Below are positions 50,899-60,416 of a stretch of 64,000 nt of DNA, one piece after another; positions within the stretch are counted from its first letter, which is position 1; each line of letters starts with the position of its first letter. The position numbers and the translations under genes are program-made. Source of the stretch: an uncultured Bacteroidales bacterium (GTDB lineage Bacteria > Bacteroidota > Bacteroidia > Bacteroidales > FEN-979); NCBI GenBank assembly GCA_903877385.1, contig CAIRDP010000054.1, positions 1-64,000 of the forward strand, given 5' to 3'. The notes under the pieces were generated by a model, which worked only from the letters and a program-made list of their open reading frames with translations, was not told where the DNA came from and did not search any database.

Positions 50899-51930
50899 TT
50901 AAAAATCCCCGAAAAGTTTAATATTCTTTATCCATCTTGTTTTCCGTTCAAAGACGAACAGGTCGAGCACCAGCATCAGCAGGGCAAGACCTGCGAAATA
51001 CTGGAACCTGCTTTCAAAATCAGAAAATTGTTTACTCTCGATATCCGATTTTTCAATTTTTTCAAGATCATCAAATACAGTATTGAGTCCCGCATCCGAA
51101 TTACTTGCTCTCACGTACATTCCTTTCCCCACATTGGCAATCTGCTTTAGAATAGATTCATCCAGCCTGCTGATGATGGTATTTCCGTCCCGGTCCTTTT
51201 TATAACCGGTTTGAACGTCCCCGTCAAAAACCGGGATAGGCACTCCTTCGGGAAGTCCCATCCCGATAGTATATAGGATAATCCCTGCTTTGGCGGCGGC
51301 CTCAGCCTGCTCAAGCACCTGGCCTTCATGATCTTCTCCGTCGGTAATCAGAACGATAGCCTTGTTGTGTTTTGTTTCACCGAAACTTGAAATAGCCAGC
51401 TTGAGTGCATCACCGATATTGGTTCCCTGGGTAGCAACCATATTGGTATTTACTGTACTCACAAAAAGCTTGGCGGCTGCATAGTCTGTTGTGATTGGCA
51501 ATTGGGTAAAGGCTTTTCCTGCAAATACGACAAGGCCGATCCTGTCCCCTTCAAGTTTGTCGGTAAGCTTAGAAATAGCCTGTTTGGCACGTTCAAGCCG
51601 GTTGGGCCTTATATCCTGCGCCAGCATGGAGTTTGAAACGTCGAGGCAGATCACAAGGTCTATCCCTTTCCGTTTCACTTTTTCGATCCTGGAGCCTGAC
51701 TGCAGGTCGGCCAGGGCCATAACCATTGCAGCAATGGCAAGGGAAAAAAGTACGAATTTAATGATGGGTTTTGCAATGGAAAATTCAGGCGCCAGGATTT
51801 TCAGGAGGCTGTTCTCCCCGTAGAGGTCCATGGCCCTTTTCCGCCTGATCATGAACAATACGAAAACGGCCGTTAAAGCCGGTATCAGGAGAAAGGCGAA
51901 AAAGAAAATACTATGTGCAAACCTGAACAT
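50899..51930 (-). CDS. batB: BatB VWA-domain membrane protein
   Basis: DLVICLDVSNSMLAQDIRPNRLERAKQAI MIDAS; tandem with batA. Confidence 0.9.
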   Translation of the reverse strand: MFRFAHSIFFFAFLLIPALTAVFVLFMIRRKRAMDLYGENSLLKILAPEFSIAKPIIKFVLFSLAIAAMVMALADLQSGSRIEKVKRKGIDLVICLDVSNSMLAQDIRPNRLERAKQAISKLTDKLEGDRIGLVVFAGKAFTQLPITTDYAAAKLFVSTVNTNMVATQGTNIGDALKLAISSFGETKHNKAIVLITDGEDHEGQVLEQAEAAAKAGIILYTIGMGLPEGVPIPVFDGDVQTGYKKDRDGNTIISRLDESILKQIANVGKGMYVRASNSDAGLNTVFDDLEKIEKSDIESKQFSDFESRFQYFAGLALLMLVLDLFVFERKTRWIKNIKLFGDF

Positions 51931-51939
51931 TCTGTTAAA

Positions 51940-52932
51940 TTATGGTATGGTCTTTAACACTGCATATCTGATAAGTCCTTCAAGAGCAAGCAAAGCAAAT
52001 GCAAGCATTATTAATGGCAAAAACTCTTCTTTCTTTTTCCTGAACTCGGTAACATCGATCCTGGTCTTTTCCATTTTATCGATTTCCTTATAAATTGCTC
52101 TGAGCTTGGTATTATTCTGAGCCCTGAAATATTTTCCATCGGTCATCTGTGAAATTTTATAGAGCAGGGGTTCGTCTATTTCCACTTTCATTTGCTGCAT
52201 CTGGATACCGAACGGCGTCTGCACCGGATAGGGAGCATACCCCATTGTACCAATGCCTATAGTATAAATCCTGGTCCCGAACAGTTTGCCTATCTCGGCT
52301 GCAGAGAGGGGATCCACCGACCCCATATTATTCACGCCGTCGGTAAGAAGGATGATAACCTTGCTCACCGCCTTGCTGTCCTTGAGCCGGCTTATTGCAA
52401 GTGCAAGACCGTCGCCAAGAGCGGTACCATCATCGATCATCCCGCTTTTAATCTCCTTGAACAGGTTTTTCAATACCGCATGATCCGTTGTGATCGGGCA
52501 CTGGGTAAACGATTCTCCGCTGAATATCACCAGGCCTATCCTGTCGTTCGGCCTGCCGTCGATGAATTCCATCGCAATTTCCTTGGCGGCTTCTATCCTG
52601 TCGGGGTGGAAATCCTGTGCAAGCATGGAACCAGAGATGTCCAGGGCTATCACAAGATCGATGCCTTCAACATTTATTGACTGCCTGCTCAGGCTGGTCT
52701 GGGGTCTTGCCAGGGCGAGAATCAGCAGGCTTATTGCCAGAAGCCTTATAACGTACAAACCGTTATACAAATAATGTCTCCATTGCACGTAATCCTTGCG
52801 AAAGCCAAGTGTGGAACTAACCTGGAGGGCGGCAGGATTTTCATTCCGGCGGAAAAAATACCAGACAGCCAGTGCAGGAACAATCAGCAGCAGGAAAAGA
52901 AAACCCGGGTTTGCAAATGTGAGTCCGTGCAT
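51940..52932 (-). CDS. batA: BatA VWA-domain membrane protein
   Basis: DLVIALDISGSMLAQDFHPDRIEAAKEIA MIDAS; TM ends. Confidence 0.92.
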   Translation of the reverse strand: MHGLTFANPGFLFLLLIVPALAVWYFFRRNENPAALQVSSTLGFRKDYVQWRHYLYNGLYVIRLLAISLLILALARPQTSLSRQSINVEGIDLVIALDISGSMLAQDFHPDRIEAAKEIAMEFIDGRPNDRIGLVIFSGESFTQCPITTDHAVLKNLFKEIKSGMIDDGTALGDGLALAISRLKDSKAVSKVIILLTDGVNNMGSVDPLSAAEIGKLFGTRIYTIGIGTMGYAPYPVQTPFGIQMQQMKVEIDEPLLYKISQMTDGKYFRAQNNTKLRAIYKEIDKMEKTRIDVTEFRKKKEEFLPLIMLAFALLALEGLIRYAVLKTIP

Positions 52933-52938
52933 ACCTTG

Positions 52939-53928
52939 TTACGATTGAGGTTTTTGTGTTGTCCGGTTCATTGTTTCAACCTGAGGTTCACTGGCCAGGG
53001 GTTTGATTGTCTGGTTTACGAATTCCACACCTGCATTCAATGCATTCTCATTATCCTGCGGAAGCGGTGTGAATTTTGCAAATTTTACCATATCGGCATT
53101 CTGAAGTATCTGGTCAACCTTATCAATAAGAGGCCGGGCAAACACTGAATCCTGCCTGAGTTTGCCAACAATTTCGTAGGTGGTGCTTTCCATGGCCGGG
53201 ATGCCGAATCCTTCCTCTATGTAAGTTCTGAGAATATCGGTAAGTTCACTGTGGTACTCCTTAACATGCCCTTCCTGCCACATTTTCCTGGTCCTCAGTT
53301 TTTCAAGGTTCTGCAATGCTTTTTCATACGGCTGAAGCCTGACTTTGGGCCTGATGCTGATCAGGGGCTCATGTTTTCTCCTTTTATTGACGTACCAGAT
53401 AAGGATGAATACAAGGGCGATCAGTGCAAGAGCTAAAAGAATATACGGTAAAATCTCAAGAAAGGTGATGGGGATCCTTAAAGGCCCCTTGATGGGTTTG
53501 AACACTTGGGTCGTGTCAACTTTTATAGTGTTGACCTTAAGCATGCTCATTCCTGTTAGGGCGGTTTTCACCGAGGTATCAGGAAGAAGCCTGTACCGGA
53601 ACGGTATCTCGGGAAAAGTATAGAAACCCGAGTCGAAACATGTCAGGTTGATTTTCTGGGTAAGGGTCAGTGACTTTTTATCTTTTGAAAAGCTGGTATC
53701 AACCTTTGAACGCCCGATTACAATTATTTTACCAAGAATTGTATCGTTAAAAGACGGCCAGATGACCTGGGTCCCGGCCGGGCAGTTCAGTTGCAATTTC
53801 AGCCCCAGGTGGTCGCCAATGAGCATGGCATTGGAATCAAGCCGGGAAGTGGCGCTAACGTTTTGTGACCATGCCGGCTGCCCCAGCAGGAGGATAAACA
53901 CAATACCGATGATATATATGTTCCGCAT
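52939..53928 (-). CDS. Exported/membrane hypothetical protein of the BAT operon
   Basis: Signal peptide plus TM; conserved position between DUF58 and batA. Confidence 0.75.
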   Translation of the reverse strand: MRNIYIIGIVFILLLGQPAWSQNVSATSRLDSNAMLIGDHLGLKLQLNCPAGTQVIWPSFNDTILGKIIVIGRSKVDTSFSKDKKSLTLTQKINLTCFDSGFYTFPEIPFRYRLLPDTSVKTALTGMSMLKVNTIKVDTTQVFKPIKGPLRIPITFLEILPYILLALALIALVFILIWYVNKRRKHEPLISIRPKVRLQPYEKALQNLEKLRTRKMWQEGHVKEYHSELTDILRTYIEEGFGIPAMESTTYEIVGKLRQDSVFARPLIDKVDQILQNADMVKFAKFTPLPQDNENALNAGVEFVNQTIKPLASEPQVETMNRTTQKPQS

Positions 53929-53932
53929 CAGT

Positions 53933-54808
53933 TTATTTTCTTGCCCCCCGTTTTTTAAACAGGTTGATCAGTGGTTTTACATAATCCTGGTCGGTCCTGA
54001 TCTTCACCCAGTCGACACCGCTTCTAAGAAAGGTATCATTAAGAAAAGCCTGGTGGTCGTCGTTCCGTTTCTTAAAATAGGCTCTCTGCCTGAAATCGGA
54101 TGAATCAATCCATTGCTGAACCCCTGATTCCGCATCTTTCACCCTGATCATCCCCACATCCGGGAGGTTTGTTTCCCTCTCATCAAAGATCTGCACTGCA
54201 ATCAAGTCATGCTTTTTGTTCGCTATTTTTATGGCATCCACAAAACCGTGGTCAATAAAATCGGAGATGACAAAGGTTGTACAACGCTTTTTAATCGCGT
54301 TTGTAAGGAACCTCAGGGGTTCTGTAAGGTTTGTACCCTTTTGCTGAGGCCTGAAATCAACAAGCTCCCTTATGATCCTGAGTATATGGGAGGGGCCTTT
54401 TTTGGGCGGGATGAATTTTTCGATGATGTCGCTGAAAAAGATCACCCCTACCTTATCGTTGTTCTGTATGGCGCTGAATGCAAGCACGGCTGCTATCTCG
54501 GTGATAAGTTCTTCTTTCAGGGTTTTACGGGTGCCGAAGTGGTTGGATCCGCTCACATCGATCATGATCATCACGGTCAGCTCCCTTTCTTCATCAAATA
54601 TTTTGATATAAGGGTGGTTGAAACGGGCGGTCACATTCCAGTCAATATTCCTGATATCGTCACCAAACTGGTATTCTCTCACTTCGCTGAAGGCCATGCC
54701 TCTCCCTTTAAAGACTGAGTGGTACTGTCCCGAGAAAATCTGGTTCGACAGACCCCTGGTCTTTATTTCGATCTTTCTGACCTTTTTAAAGAGTTCGGCT
54801 GATTCCAT
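53933..54808 (-). CDS. DUF58 domain-containing protein
   Basis: GRGMAFSEVREYQFGDDIRNIDWNVTARFNHPYIKIFDEERELTVMIMIDVSGS. Confidence 0.93.
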   Translation of the reverse strand: MESAELFKKVRKIEIKTRGLSNQIFSGQYHSVFKGRGMAFSEVREYQFGDDIRNIDWNVTARFNHPYIKIFDEERELTVMIMIDVSGSNHFGTRKTLKEELITEIAAVLAFSAIQNNDKVGVIFFSDIIEKFIPPKKGPSHILRIIRELVDFRPQQKGTNLTEPLRFLTNAIKKRCTTFVISDFIDHGFVDAIKIANKKHDLIAVQIFDERETNLPDVGMIRVKDAESGVQQWIDSSDFRQRAYFKKRNDDHQAFLNDTFLRSGVDWVKIRTDQDYVKPLINLFKKRGARK

Positions 54809-54814
54809 AGAATT

Positions 54815-54870
54815 GTGACTGGTGACTGGTGACTAGTGACTGTTCACCAGTCACTGTTCACTGTTTACTG
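54815..54870. repeat. Quasi-tandem 7-bp array with dyad symmetry (GTGACTG-type)
   Basis: GTGACTG GTGACTG GTGACTA GTGACTG TTCACCA GTCACTG TTCACTG TTTACTG. Confidence 0.88.
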
Positions 54871-54876
54871 ATTCGG

Positions 54877-55869
54877 TTATGGTACTTCTACCGTATTTAA
54901 AATCTCGTTAATGATGTCTTCGGATGTGATGTTCTCCGCTTCGGCTTCGTAGGTTAGCCCGATGCGGTGGCGCATTACGTCGTGAGCAACAGCACGGATA
55001 TCTTCAGGAATAACGTACCCGCGGCGTTTTATAAATGCATACGCTTTGGATGCCAGCGCAAGGTAGATACTTGCCCTTGGTGAACCCCCGTAACTGATCA
55101 GTCCCTCGAATTTCTTGAGCTTATAATCGGCCGGGAAACGCGACGCAAAAACAATATCCGTGATATAGTTCTCTATTTTTTCATCAAGGTAAACTTCCCT
55201 TGCAACAGCTCTTGCCCTGAGAATGTCGACAGGCTTGATAATGGTGTTTGCCATGGCAATTTCATTGCTGATATTCTGGCGGATGATCAGTTTCTCCTCT
55301 TTCTTATCGGGATAATTGATGATCACTTTCAGCATGAAACGGTCGACCTGTGCTTCGGGCAGAGGGTAAGTACCTTCCTGCTCAATAGGGTTCTCGGTAG
55401 CAAGAACCAAAAAGGGCTCGGGCAACATGAACGTTTGATCACCTATGGTAACCTGCCTTTCCTGCATTGCTTCCAGCAGCGCACTCTGGACCTTGGCCGG
55501 GGAACGGTTTATTTCATCCGCCAGGATAAAATTGGCGAAAATAGGCCCCTTACGAACCTGGAATTCCTCCTTCTTCTGGCTGTAAACCAGGGTCCCGACA
55601 AGGTCGGCTGGCAAAAGGTCAGGGGTGAACTGAATACGGCTGAATTTTGCCTCGATTGTACTAGCCAGGGTTTTAATGGCCAGGGTTTTTGCCAGCCCGG
55701 GAACTCCTTCAAGGAGGATATGCCCGTTCGCCAGCAAACCGATCAGGAGGCGTTCAATCATATGTTTCTGACCAATGATCACTTTATGCATTTCCATGGT
55801 GATCATATCCACGAAAGCGCTTTCCCTTTGGATCCGCTCATTCAGGGCTTTAATATCCGTCTCAACCAT
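54877..55869 (-). CDS. MoxR-family AAA+ ATPase
   Basis: GHILLEGVPGLAKTLAIKTLA, FILADEINRSPAKVQSALLEAMQERQVTIG, ATENPIEQEGTYPLPEAQVDRFMLK. Confidence 0.95.
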   Translation of the reverse strand: MVETDIKALNERIQRESAFVDMITMEMHKVIIGQKHMIERLLIGLLANGHILLEGVPGLAKTLAIKTLASTIEAKFSRIQFTPDLLPADLVGTLVYSQKKEEFQVRKGPIFANFILADEINRSPAKVQSALLEAMQERQVTIGDQTFMLPEPFLVLATENPIEQEGTYPLPEAQVDRFMLKVIINYPDKKEEKLIIRQNISNEIAMANTIIKPVDILRARAVAREVYLDEKIENYITDIVFASRFPADYKLKKFEGLISYGGSPRASIYLALASKAYAFIKRRGYVIPEDIRAVAHDVMRHRIGLTYEAEAENITSEDIINEILNTVEVP

Positions 55870-55988
55870 ATATGTAAAAATTTGATGCTGCAAATGTATA
55901 AAAGCTCAGCGAGCTGTTAAAATCGTCCTTGTTAATATTTGTTAACCACAGCGTTAAAAAAATGTTAACGGAAGCCTTGAGCATGGCT

Positions 55989-56462
55989 TCATTCGTGGTG
56001 GTATGATTCGTTTCTCAATATAGTAAAGGCGCGGTACAGCTGCTCTGCAAATACCAGTCTTACCATCTGGTGGGAGAAGGTCATCTTCGAAAGTGCGATC
56101 ATATCGTACTTAGGTTTTTTAAAATCTTTATGAAAGCCATATGGTCCCCCTGTAAGGAATACCAGGGATTTAATTCCCGAGACCATGCGCTGGTTCATGT
56201 ACGCTGCCAGTTCAGGCGATGTAAGCTGCCGCCCGTGCTCATCGAGAAGGACCACGGTCTCGCCCGGATGCAGTTGCTTTTCCAGTATCTCCTGTTCACG
56301 CGACTGTTGTTCGGGAATGGTCAGTGAAGACGCATTTTTCAGGGCTGGGATTTCTGTATAATCTACCTGGATATAACGTTTCAGGCGGGTGATATATTCG
56401 TTGATCCCGGTCTTTAAATATCCTTCATCAGTTTTCCCGATGACAATAAATCGTATCTTCAT
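55989..56462 (-). CDS. rlmH: 23S rRNA (pseudouridine1915-N3)-methyltransferase
   Basis: MKIRFIVIGKTDEGYLKTGINEYITRLKRYI, VVLLDEHGRQLTSPELAAYM, FLTGGPYGF, LSKMTFSHQMVRLVFAEQLYRAFTILRNESYHHE. Confidence 0.96.
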   Translation of the reverse strand: MKIRFIVIGKTDEGYLKTGINEYITRLKRYIQVDYTEIPALKNASSLTIPEQQSREQEILEKQLHPGETVVLLDEHGRQLTSPELAAYMNQRMVSGIKSLVFLTGGPYGFHKDFKKPKYDMIALSKMTFSHQMVRLVFAEQLYRAFTILRNESYHHE

Positions 56463-56532
56463 GCGATCAAGCTTTTCGGCTTTGGCAAATATCGGGATTC
56501 TTAAAAACATTAATTTTGAAAAAAATAAAAAT

Positions 56533-56925
56533 ATGGTCAGGCTGCCAGCCGTAATTATTTTTTCATGTATGCTGATGTCAGTATCCCTGTTCTCCCAGGA
56601 CAATCCGTCTTCAGAAATTATTGACGTCTTTAAAAAAGGGAATCCTGCTGAGCTGGGAAAATATTTCAGCGAGATGGTCGATCTGAGCATCCCCGGTTTT
56701 AAGGAACTTTACAGCAAGACACAGGCTTCAAGGATCGTAAAGGATTTTTTCAGCAATAAGCCGGTGAGCAGCGTTTCGGTAAACCGGGAAGGCAATTCTC
56801 CCGATGGTTCAAAATATACCATGGGCTCTATAACCGCTGGGGGAAAGAAGTACAGCCTGTATTTCCTGCTGCGCAAAAGCAAAGGGGATTACCGTATTTG
56901 TCAATTGCATATTCAGTCAGAATAA
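56533..56925 (+). CDS. DUF4783-like exported protein
   Basis: Signal peptide; SSEIIDVFKKGNPAELGKYFSEMVDLSIPG...ASRIVKDFFSNKPV. Confidence 0.82.
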   Translation: MVRLPAVIIFSCMLMSVSLFSQDNPSSEIIDVFKKGNPAELGKYFSEMVDLSIPGFKELYSKTQASRIVKDFFSNKPVSSVSVNREGNSPDGSKYTMGSITAGGKKYSLYFLLRKSKGDYRICQLHIQSE

Positions 56926-56930
56926 AGAAC

Positions 56931-57770
56931 ATGAAACTGGACGATATTATCACAAAGGCCTTGGCCGAAGACATAGGCGATGGGGATCATACCACGGCTT
57001 CCACAATTCCGGTATCGGCCCGGGGCAGGGCAAAACTGATCATCAAAGCCGATGGGATACTCTGCGGGATGAAAGTCGCTGAAAAGATCTTCGCCCATGT
57101 GGATCCTGAATTACTGATGAAACCCATACTGCATGACAGTGATGTTATAAGCAAAGGCGACATTGCATTTGAAGTGGAGGGAGCAGTCTCTTCCATTCTG
57201 CAATGTGAAAGGCTTGTCCTTAACTTCATGCAAAGGCTGAGCGGCATTGCAACAGCCACCCACAGGCTGGTCAGGCTCACCGAAGGGTACCCGGCAAAGA
57301 TCCTCGATACCAGGAAAACCACTCCCTTGCTCAGGGAGATCGAGAAATATGCGGTAAGGACGGGAGGAGGGCTCAACCACAGGTTTGGCCTTTATGACAT
57401 GATCATGATCAAGGACAACCATGTGGATTTTGCAGGCGGTATAGACCGGGCGATCGATTCGGTTCAGATATATCTTAAAGCAATGAATAAATCCCTGAAG
57501 ATTGAAATCGAGGTAAGGAATTTTTCGGAGCTGCAGCAGGTTCTTGAACATGGAGAGGTTGATCGCATCATGCTGGATAATTTTTCGTCCTCTGACCTAA
57601 AAAAGGCTGTAGAGCTCATCGGTGGACGGTTTGAGATGGAAGCATCGGGAGGTATTGATGAAACCAATATCAGAGATTATGCCGCGACCGGCGTTGATTT
57701 TATTTCAGTGGGAGCGCTTACCCATCATATCCAAAGCCTTGATATGAGCCTGAAAGCACTCAGGGATTGA
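56931..57770 (+). CDS. nadC: Nicotinate-nucleotide pyrophosphorylase (carboxylating)
   Basis: ALAEDIGDGDHTTASTIP, ERLVLNFMQRLSGIAT, ILDTRKTTPLLREIEKYAVRTGGGLNHRFGLYDMIMIKDNH. Confidence 0.96.
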   Translation: MKLDDIITKALAEDIGDGDHTTASTIPVSARGRAKLIIKADGILCGMKVAEKIFAHVDPELLMKPILHDSDVISKGDIAFEVEGAVSSILQCERLVLNFMQRLSGIATATHRLVRLTEGYPAKILDTRKTTPLLREIEKYAVRTGGGLNHRFGLYDMIMIKDNHVDFAGGIDRAIDSVQIYLKAMNKSLKIEIEVRNFSELQQVLEHGEVDRIMLDNFSSSDLKKAVELIGGRFEMEASGGIDETNIRDYAATGVDFISVGALTHHIQSLDMSLKALRD

Positions 57771-58608
57771 TGCATTTGAGAAGGCCTTCTTCAAAAGTTG
57801 TTTTCGGCTGCCATCCGAGTGCATGCCTGGCCTTTTCAATACCTGCATAAAGGTCAAATATTTCATTCTGCCTTTCGGCGCCCTTTGCTTTGTAAGGTTT
57901 GTTGATCCCGCTCAGCCTCATCACTGTTTTGATAAGGTCTTCCACGCTCACCGACTGGCCGCTGCCTATATTATAAATCCCCGGTTCTCCAGCTATGGTA
58001 CGGAAAATGCCATCCACCAGGTCATCAATATAAACATAATCTCTTCTGGGTCTGAGATCCATTACCTGAACTTCCGAAACCGAGGGATCCTTTACCATCT
58101 GGATGATTTCGGGAATTATGAAATGTGAAGGCTGACCGGGTCCGTAAGCGTTGAAAGGACGAAGGACTGAAATTCTGAGTTTGAAATTCAGGGCATAGAA
58201 CTGGCAGGTATTATCAGCAAGGAGCTTGCTGTGACTGTATGGGTTATAGGATTTAACGGGGTGGTTTTCGTCTACAGGCAGGTATTCGGGCGAACCGTAA
58301 AGGTATGAGCTGATATAGGTAAGTCCGGCCCCGGTTCTGCGGCAGAATTCAAGTACGTTCACCGTACCCGTAAGGTTGATCCTGTAGAAAGCCGCCGGAT
58401 CTTTCCAGCTGTCGGGGACGAAGGTCTTGCCTGCCAGGTGGATCACGTGAAAGAACCCTGTTTCCCCGATTTTTTCAAAGCATGAAGGATCCGTAATATC
58501 CCCCTGGGCAAGGTCCAGTCCTGTCACATCGAAACCTTCGGCGCGCAAGCGTTTTACCAAAACCCTGCCCATGAATCCATCGGAGCCGGTAACCAGTATT
58601 TTTTTCAA
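57760..58608 (-). CDS. NAD-dependent epimerase/dehydratase (SDR), GDP-6-deoxymannose reductase-like
   Basis: VTGSDGFMGRVLVKRL, YSHSKLLADNTCQFY, LRPFNAYGPGQ. Confidence 0.85.
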   Translation of the reverse strand: MKKILVTGSDGFMGRVLVKRLRAEGFDVTGLDLAQGDITDPSCFEKIGETGFFHVIHLAGKTFVPDSWKDPAAFYRINLTGTVNVLEFCRRTGAGLTYISSYLYGSPEYLPVDENHPVKSYNPYSHSKLLADNTCQFYALNFKLRISVLRPFNAYGPGQPSHFIIPEIIQMVKDPSVSEVQVMDLRPRRDYVYIDDLVDGIFRTIAGEPGIYNIGSGQSVSVEDLIKTVMRLSGINKPYKAKGAERQNEIFDLYAGIEKARHALGWQPKTTFEEGLLKCINP

Positions 58609-59306
58609 AAAAGCGAGGGGAATTTTACCAGGTCTTCATTGGCTTTCTCATAATCATCGGGCCGGCCTATATCCAGCCAGTAGCCGTTATAAGGGAAAAC
58701 GCTCACTGGAATTTTCTTTTCAAGCAGGCAAAGCATCAGGTTGTCGAAACCAAAAGGTTTGTGAAGGGGCACATATTCCAGTACTTTGCGGTTCATGGCG
58801 TATACACCCATGCTAACATTGAATGAATACTCCGGTTTTTCACGGAACCCTGTCACCTTGTTATCTTTTGCATCCAGTTCGAGCACCCCGAAATCAATTT
58901 TTGTTGTACGGTGGTAAGTCGACACTGTGAGCAGGGACTTTTGCTCGGTATGGGTTGAAAATAATTTCCTGAAATCAAGGTCGGTAAGCAAATCCCCATT
59001 CATAACTAGGAAGTCTTCGGGCAGGCCCTGTATAAGACTGATGGGCGCAACGGTTCCCAGGGGTTCGTCTTCGAGGGAATAGTTGATCTTTATGCCGAAT
59101 TTGGATCCGTCGCCAAGATAGGCCATGATTATTTCGGCAAAATGATTGAGGCAGATAAACACTTCGTCAACCCCGCATTTTACAAGTCTCGAAATCAGGA
59201 TGTCGATGATGGCCCTTTCCCCAACCGGGACCAGAGGTTTAGGTATAACGGTGGTATACGGTTTCAGCCGTGTACCCTTTCCGCCGGCAAGAATTACTGC
59301 CTTCAT
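58605..59306 (-). CDS. Sugar-phosphate nucleotidyltransferase
   Basis: MKAVILAGGKGTRLKPYTTVIPKPLVPVGERAIIDILI; NGDLLTDLDF. Confidence 0.92.
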   Translation of the reverse strand: MKAVILAGGKGTRLKPYTTVIPKPLVPVGERAIIDILISRLVKCGVDEVFICLNHFAEIIMAYLGDGSKFGIKINYSLEDEPLGTVAPISLIQGLPEDFLVMNGDLLTDLDFRKLFSTHTEQKSLLTVSTYHRTTKIDFGVLELDAKDNKVTGFREKPEYSFNVSMGVYAMNRKVLEYVPLHKPFGFDNLMLCLLEKKIPVSVFPYNGYWLDIGRPDDYEKANEDLVKFPSLF

Positions 59307-59311
59307 ACTGT

Positions 59312-60310
59312 CTATATATTATAAAGATCAGGTTTATAAAATTGCATGTTTCCCGGGGCGCTGAACCACCTGATGGTTTCGGCAAGGCCCTTGTCGAGGT
59401 CATATTCCGGCGACCATCCGAACAATTCACTGGCTTTACGGTTATCGGCCCACAAGCGTTCAACTTCTGATTTTTCGGGGCGTATCCTTGCTGATTCCCT
59501 TCCGATATCAATGGTTTTACCCATGATTACGGCTATTTTATTCACAAGGTCCCCGATTGAAATTTCATAATTACTGCCGAGGTTCACAACTTCCCCCATT
59601 GCAGTTTCGCTTTCGGCAGCCATGATAAAGCCGTTTGCAGTGTCCTTTACAAAATTAAGGTCCCTTGTAGGGCTCAGGGAACCAAGGTTGATCCTGGTAT
59701 TTCCGGCAAGTATCTGTGTAATGATGGTTGGGATGATAGCCCTGGCCGACTGCCGTGGGCCGTATGTATTGAAAGGTCGCACAACGATTACGGGTGTGTG
59801 GAAAGATCGGTAGAAGGTCAGAGCCAGGAAATCGGCCCCGGCTTTTGAAGCAGCATAGGGTGACTGGGGATTTACCGGATGTTCTTCGGTAATCGGGACA
59901 AACTGTGCGGTTCCGTACACCTCGGAAGTCGAGGTATGAATGATCTTTTTCACGTTTGACTGCCGTGCAGCCTGTAAGATATTGAGGGTACCCTTGATGT
60001 TCGTGTCAATATACACATCGGGAGAATGATAGGAATAGGGAATCCCTATCAGGGCGGCAAGGTGGAATACAATCTCGCATCCGCTCATGGCTTCACGCAC
60101 TCCATTGGGATCCCTTATATCACCGCTGAAAACGTTCAGTTCCTTCTTCAGGTTCACGGGAAAATAATCAAGCCATCCCCAGCGGTTGAAAGAGTTATAG
60201 TGCACCAGGGCCGTTACTTCGCAATTCCTCTCAAGCAATGCTTCAACAAGATGGCTTGCAATGAAACCTCCCGCTCCTGTTACGAGGACTTTAGTGTTCT
60301 TGACTTCCAT
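59312..60310 (-). CDS. NAD-dependent epimerase/dehydratase, LegB-like
   Basis: VLVTGAGGFIASHLVEALLE, FHLAALIGIPYSYHSPDVYIDTNIKGTLN, SEVYGTAQFVPITEEHPVNPQSPYAASKAGAD. Confidence 0.85.
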   Translation of the reverse strand: MEVKNTKVLVTGAGGFIASHLVEALLERNCEVTALVHYNSFNRWGWLDYFPVNLKKELNVFSGDIRDPNGVREAMSGCEIVFHLAALIGIPYSYHSPDVYIDTNIKGTLNILQAARQSNVKKIIHTSTSEVYGTAQFVPITEEHPVNPQSPYAASKAGADFLALTFYRSFHTPVIVVRPFNTYGPRQSARAIIPTIITQILAGNTRINLGSLSPTRDLNFVKDTANGFIMAAESETAMGEVVNLGSNYEISIGDLVNKIAVIMGKTIDIGRESARIRPEKSEVERLWADNRKASELFGWSPEYDLDKGLAETIRWFSAPGNMQFYKPDLYNI

Positions 60311-60416
60311 AATCTTACTAATTCCCGGCAAAAATAAGAATAAAGAACAGACTTCCGCAAGACACCATATTTTTCTAACTTTGCGTTATAATCATTGAGA
60401 AAGACATCTTCATTTC

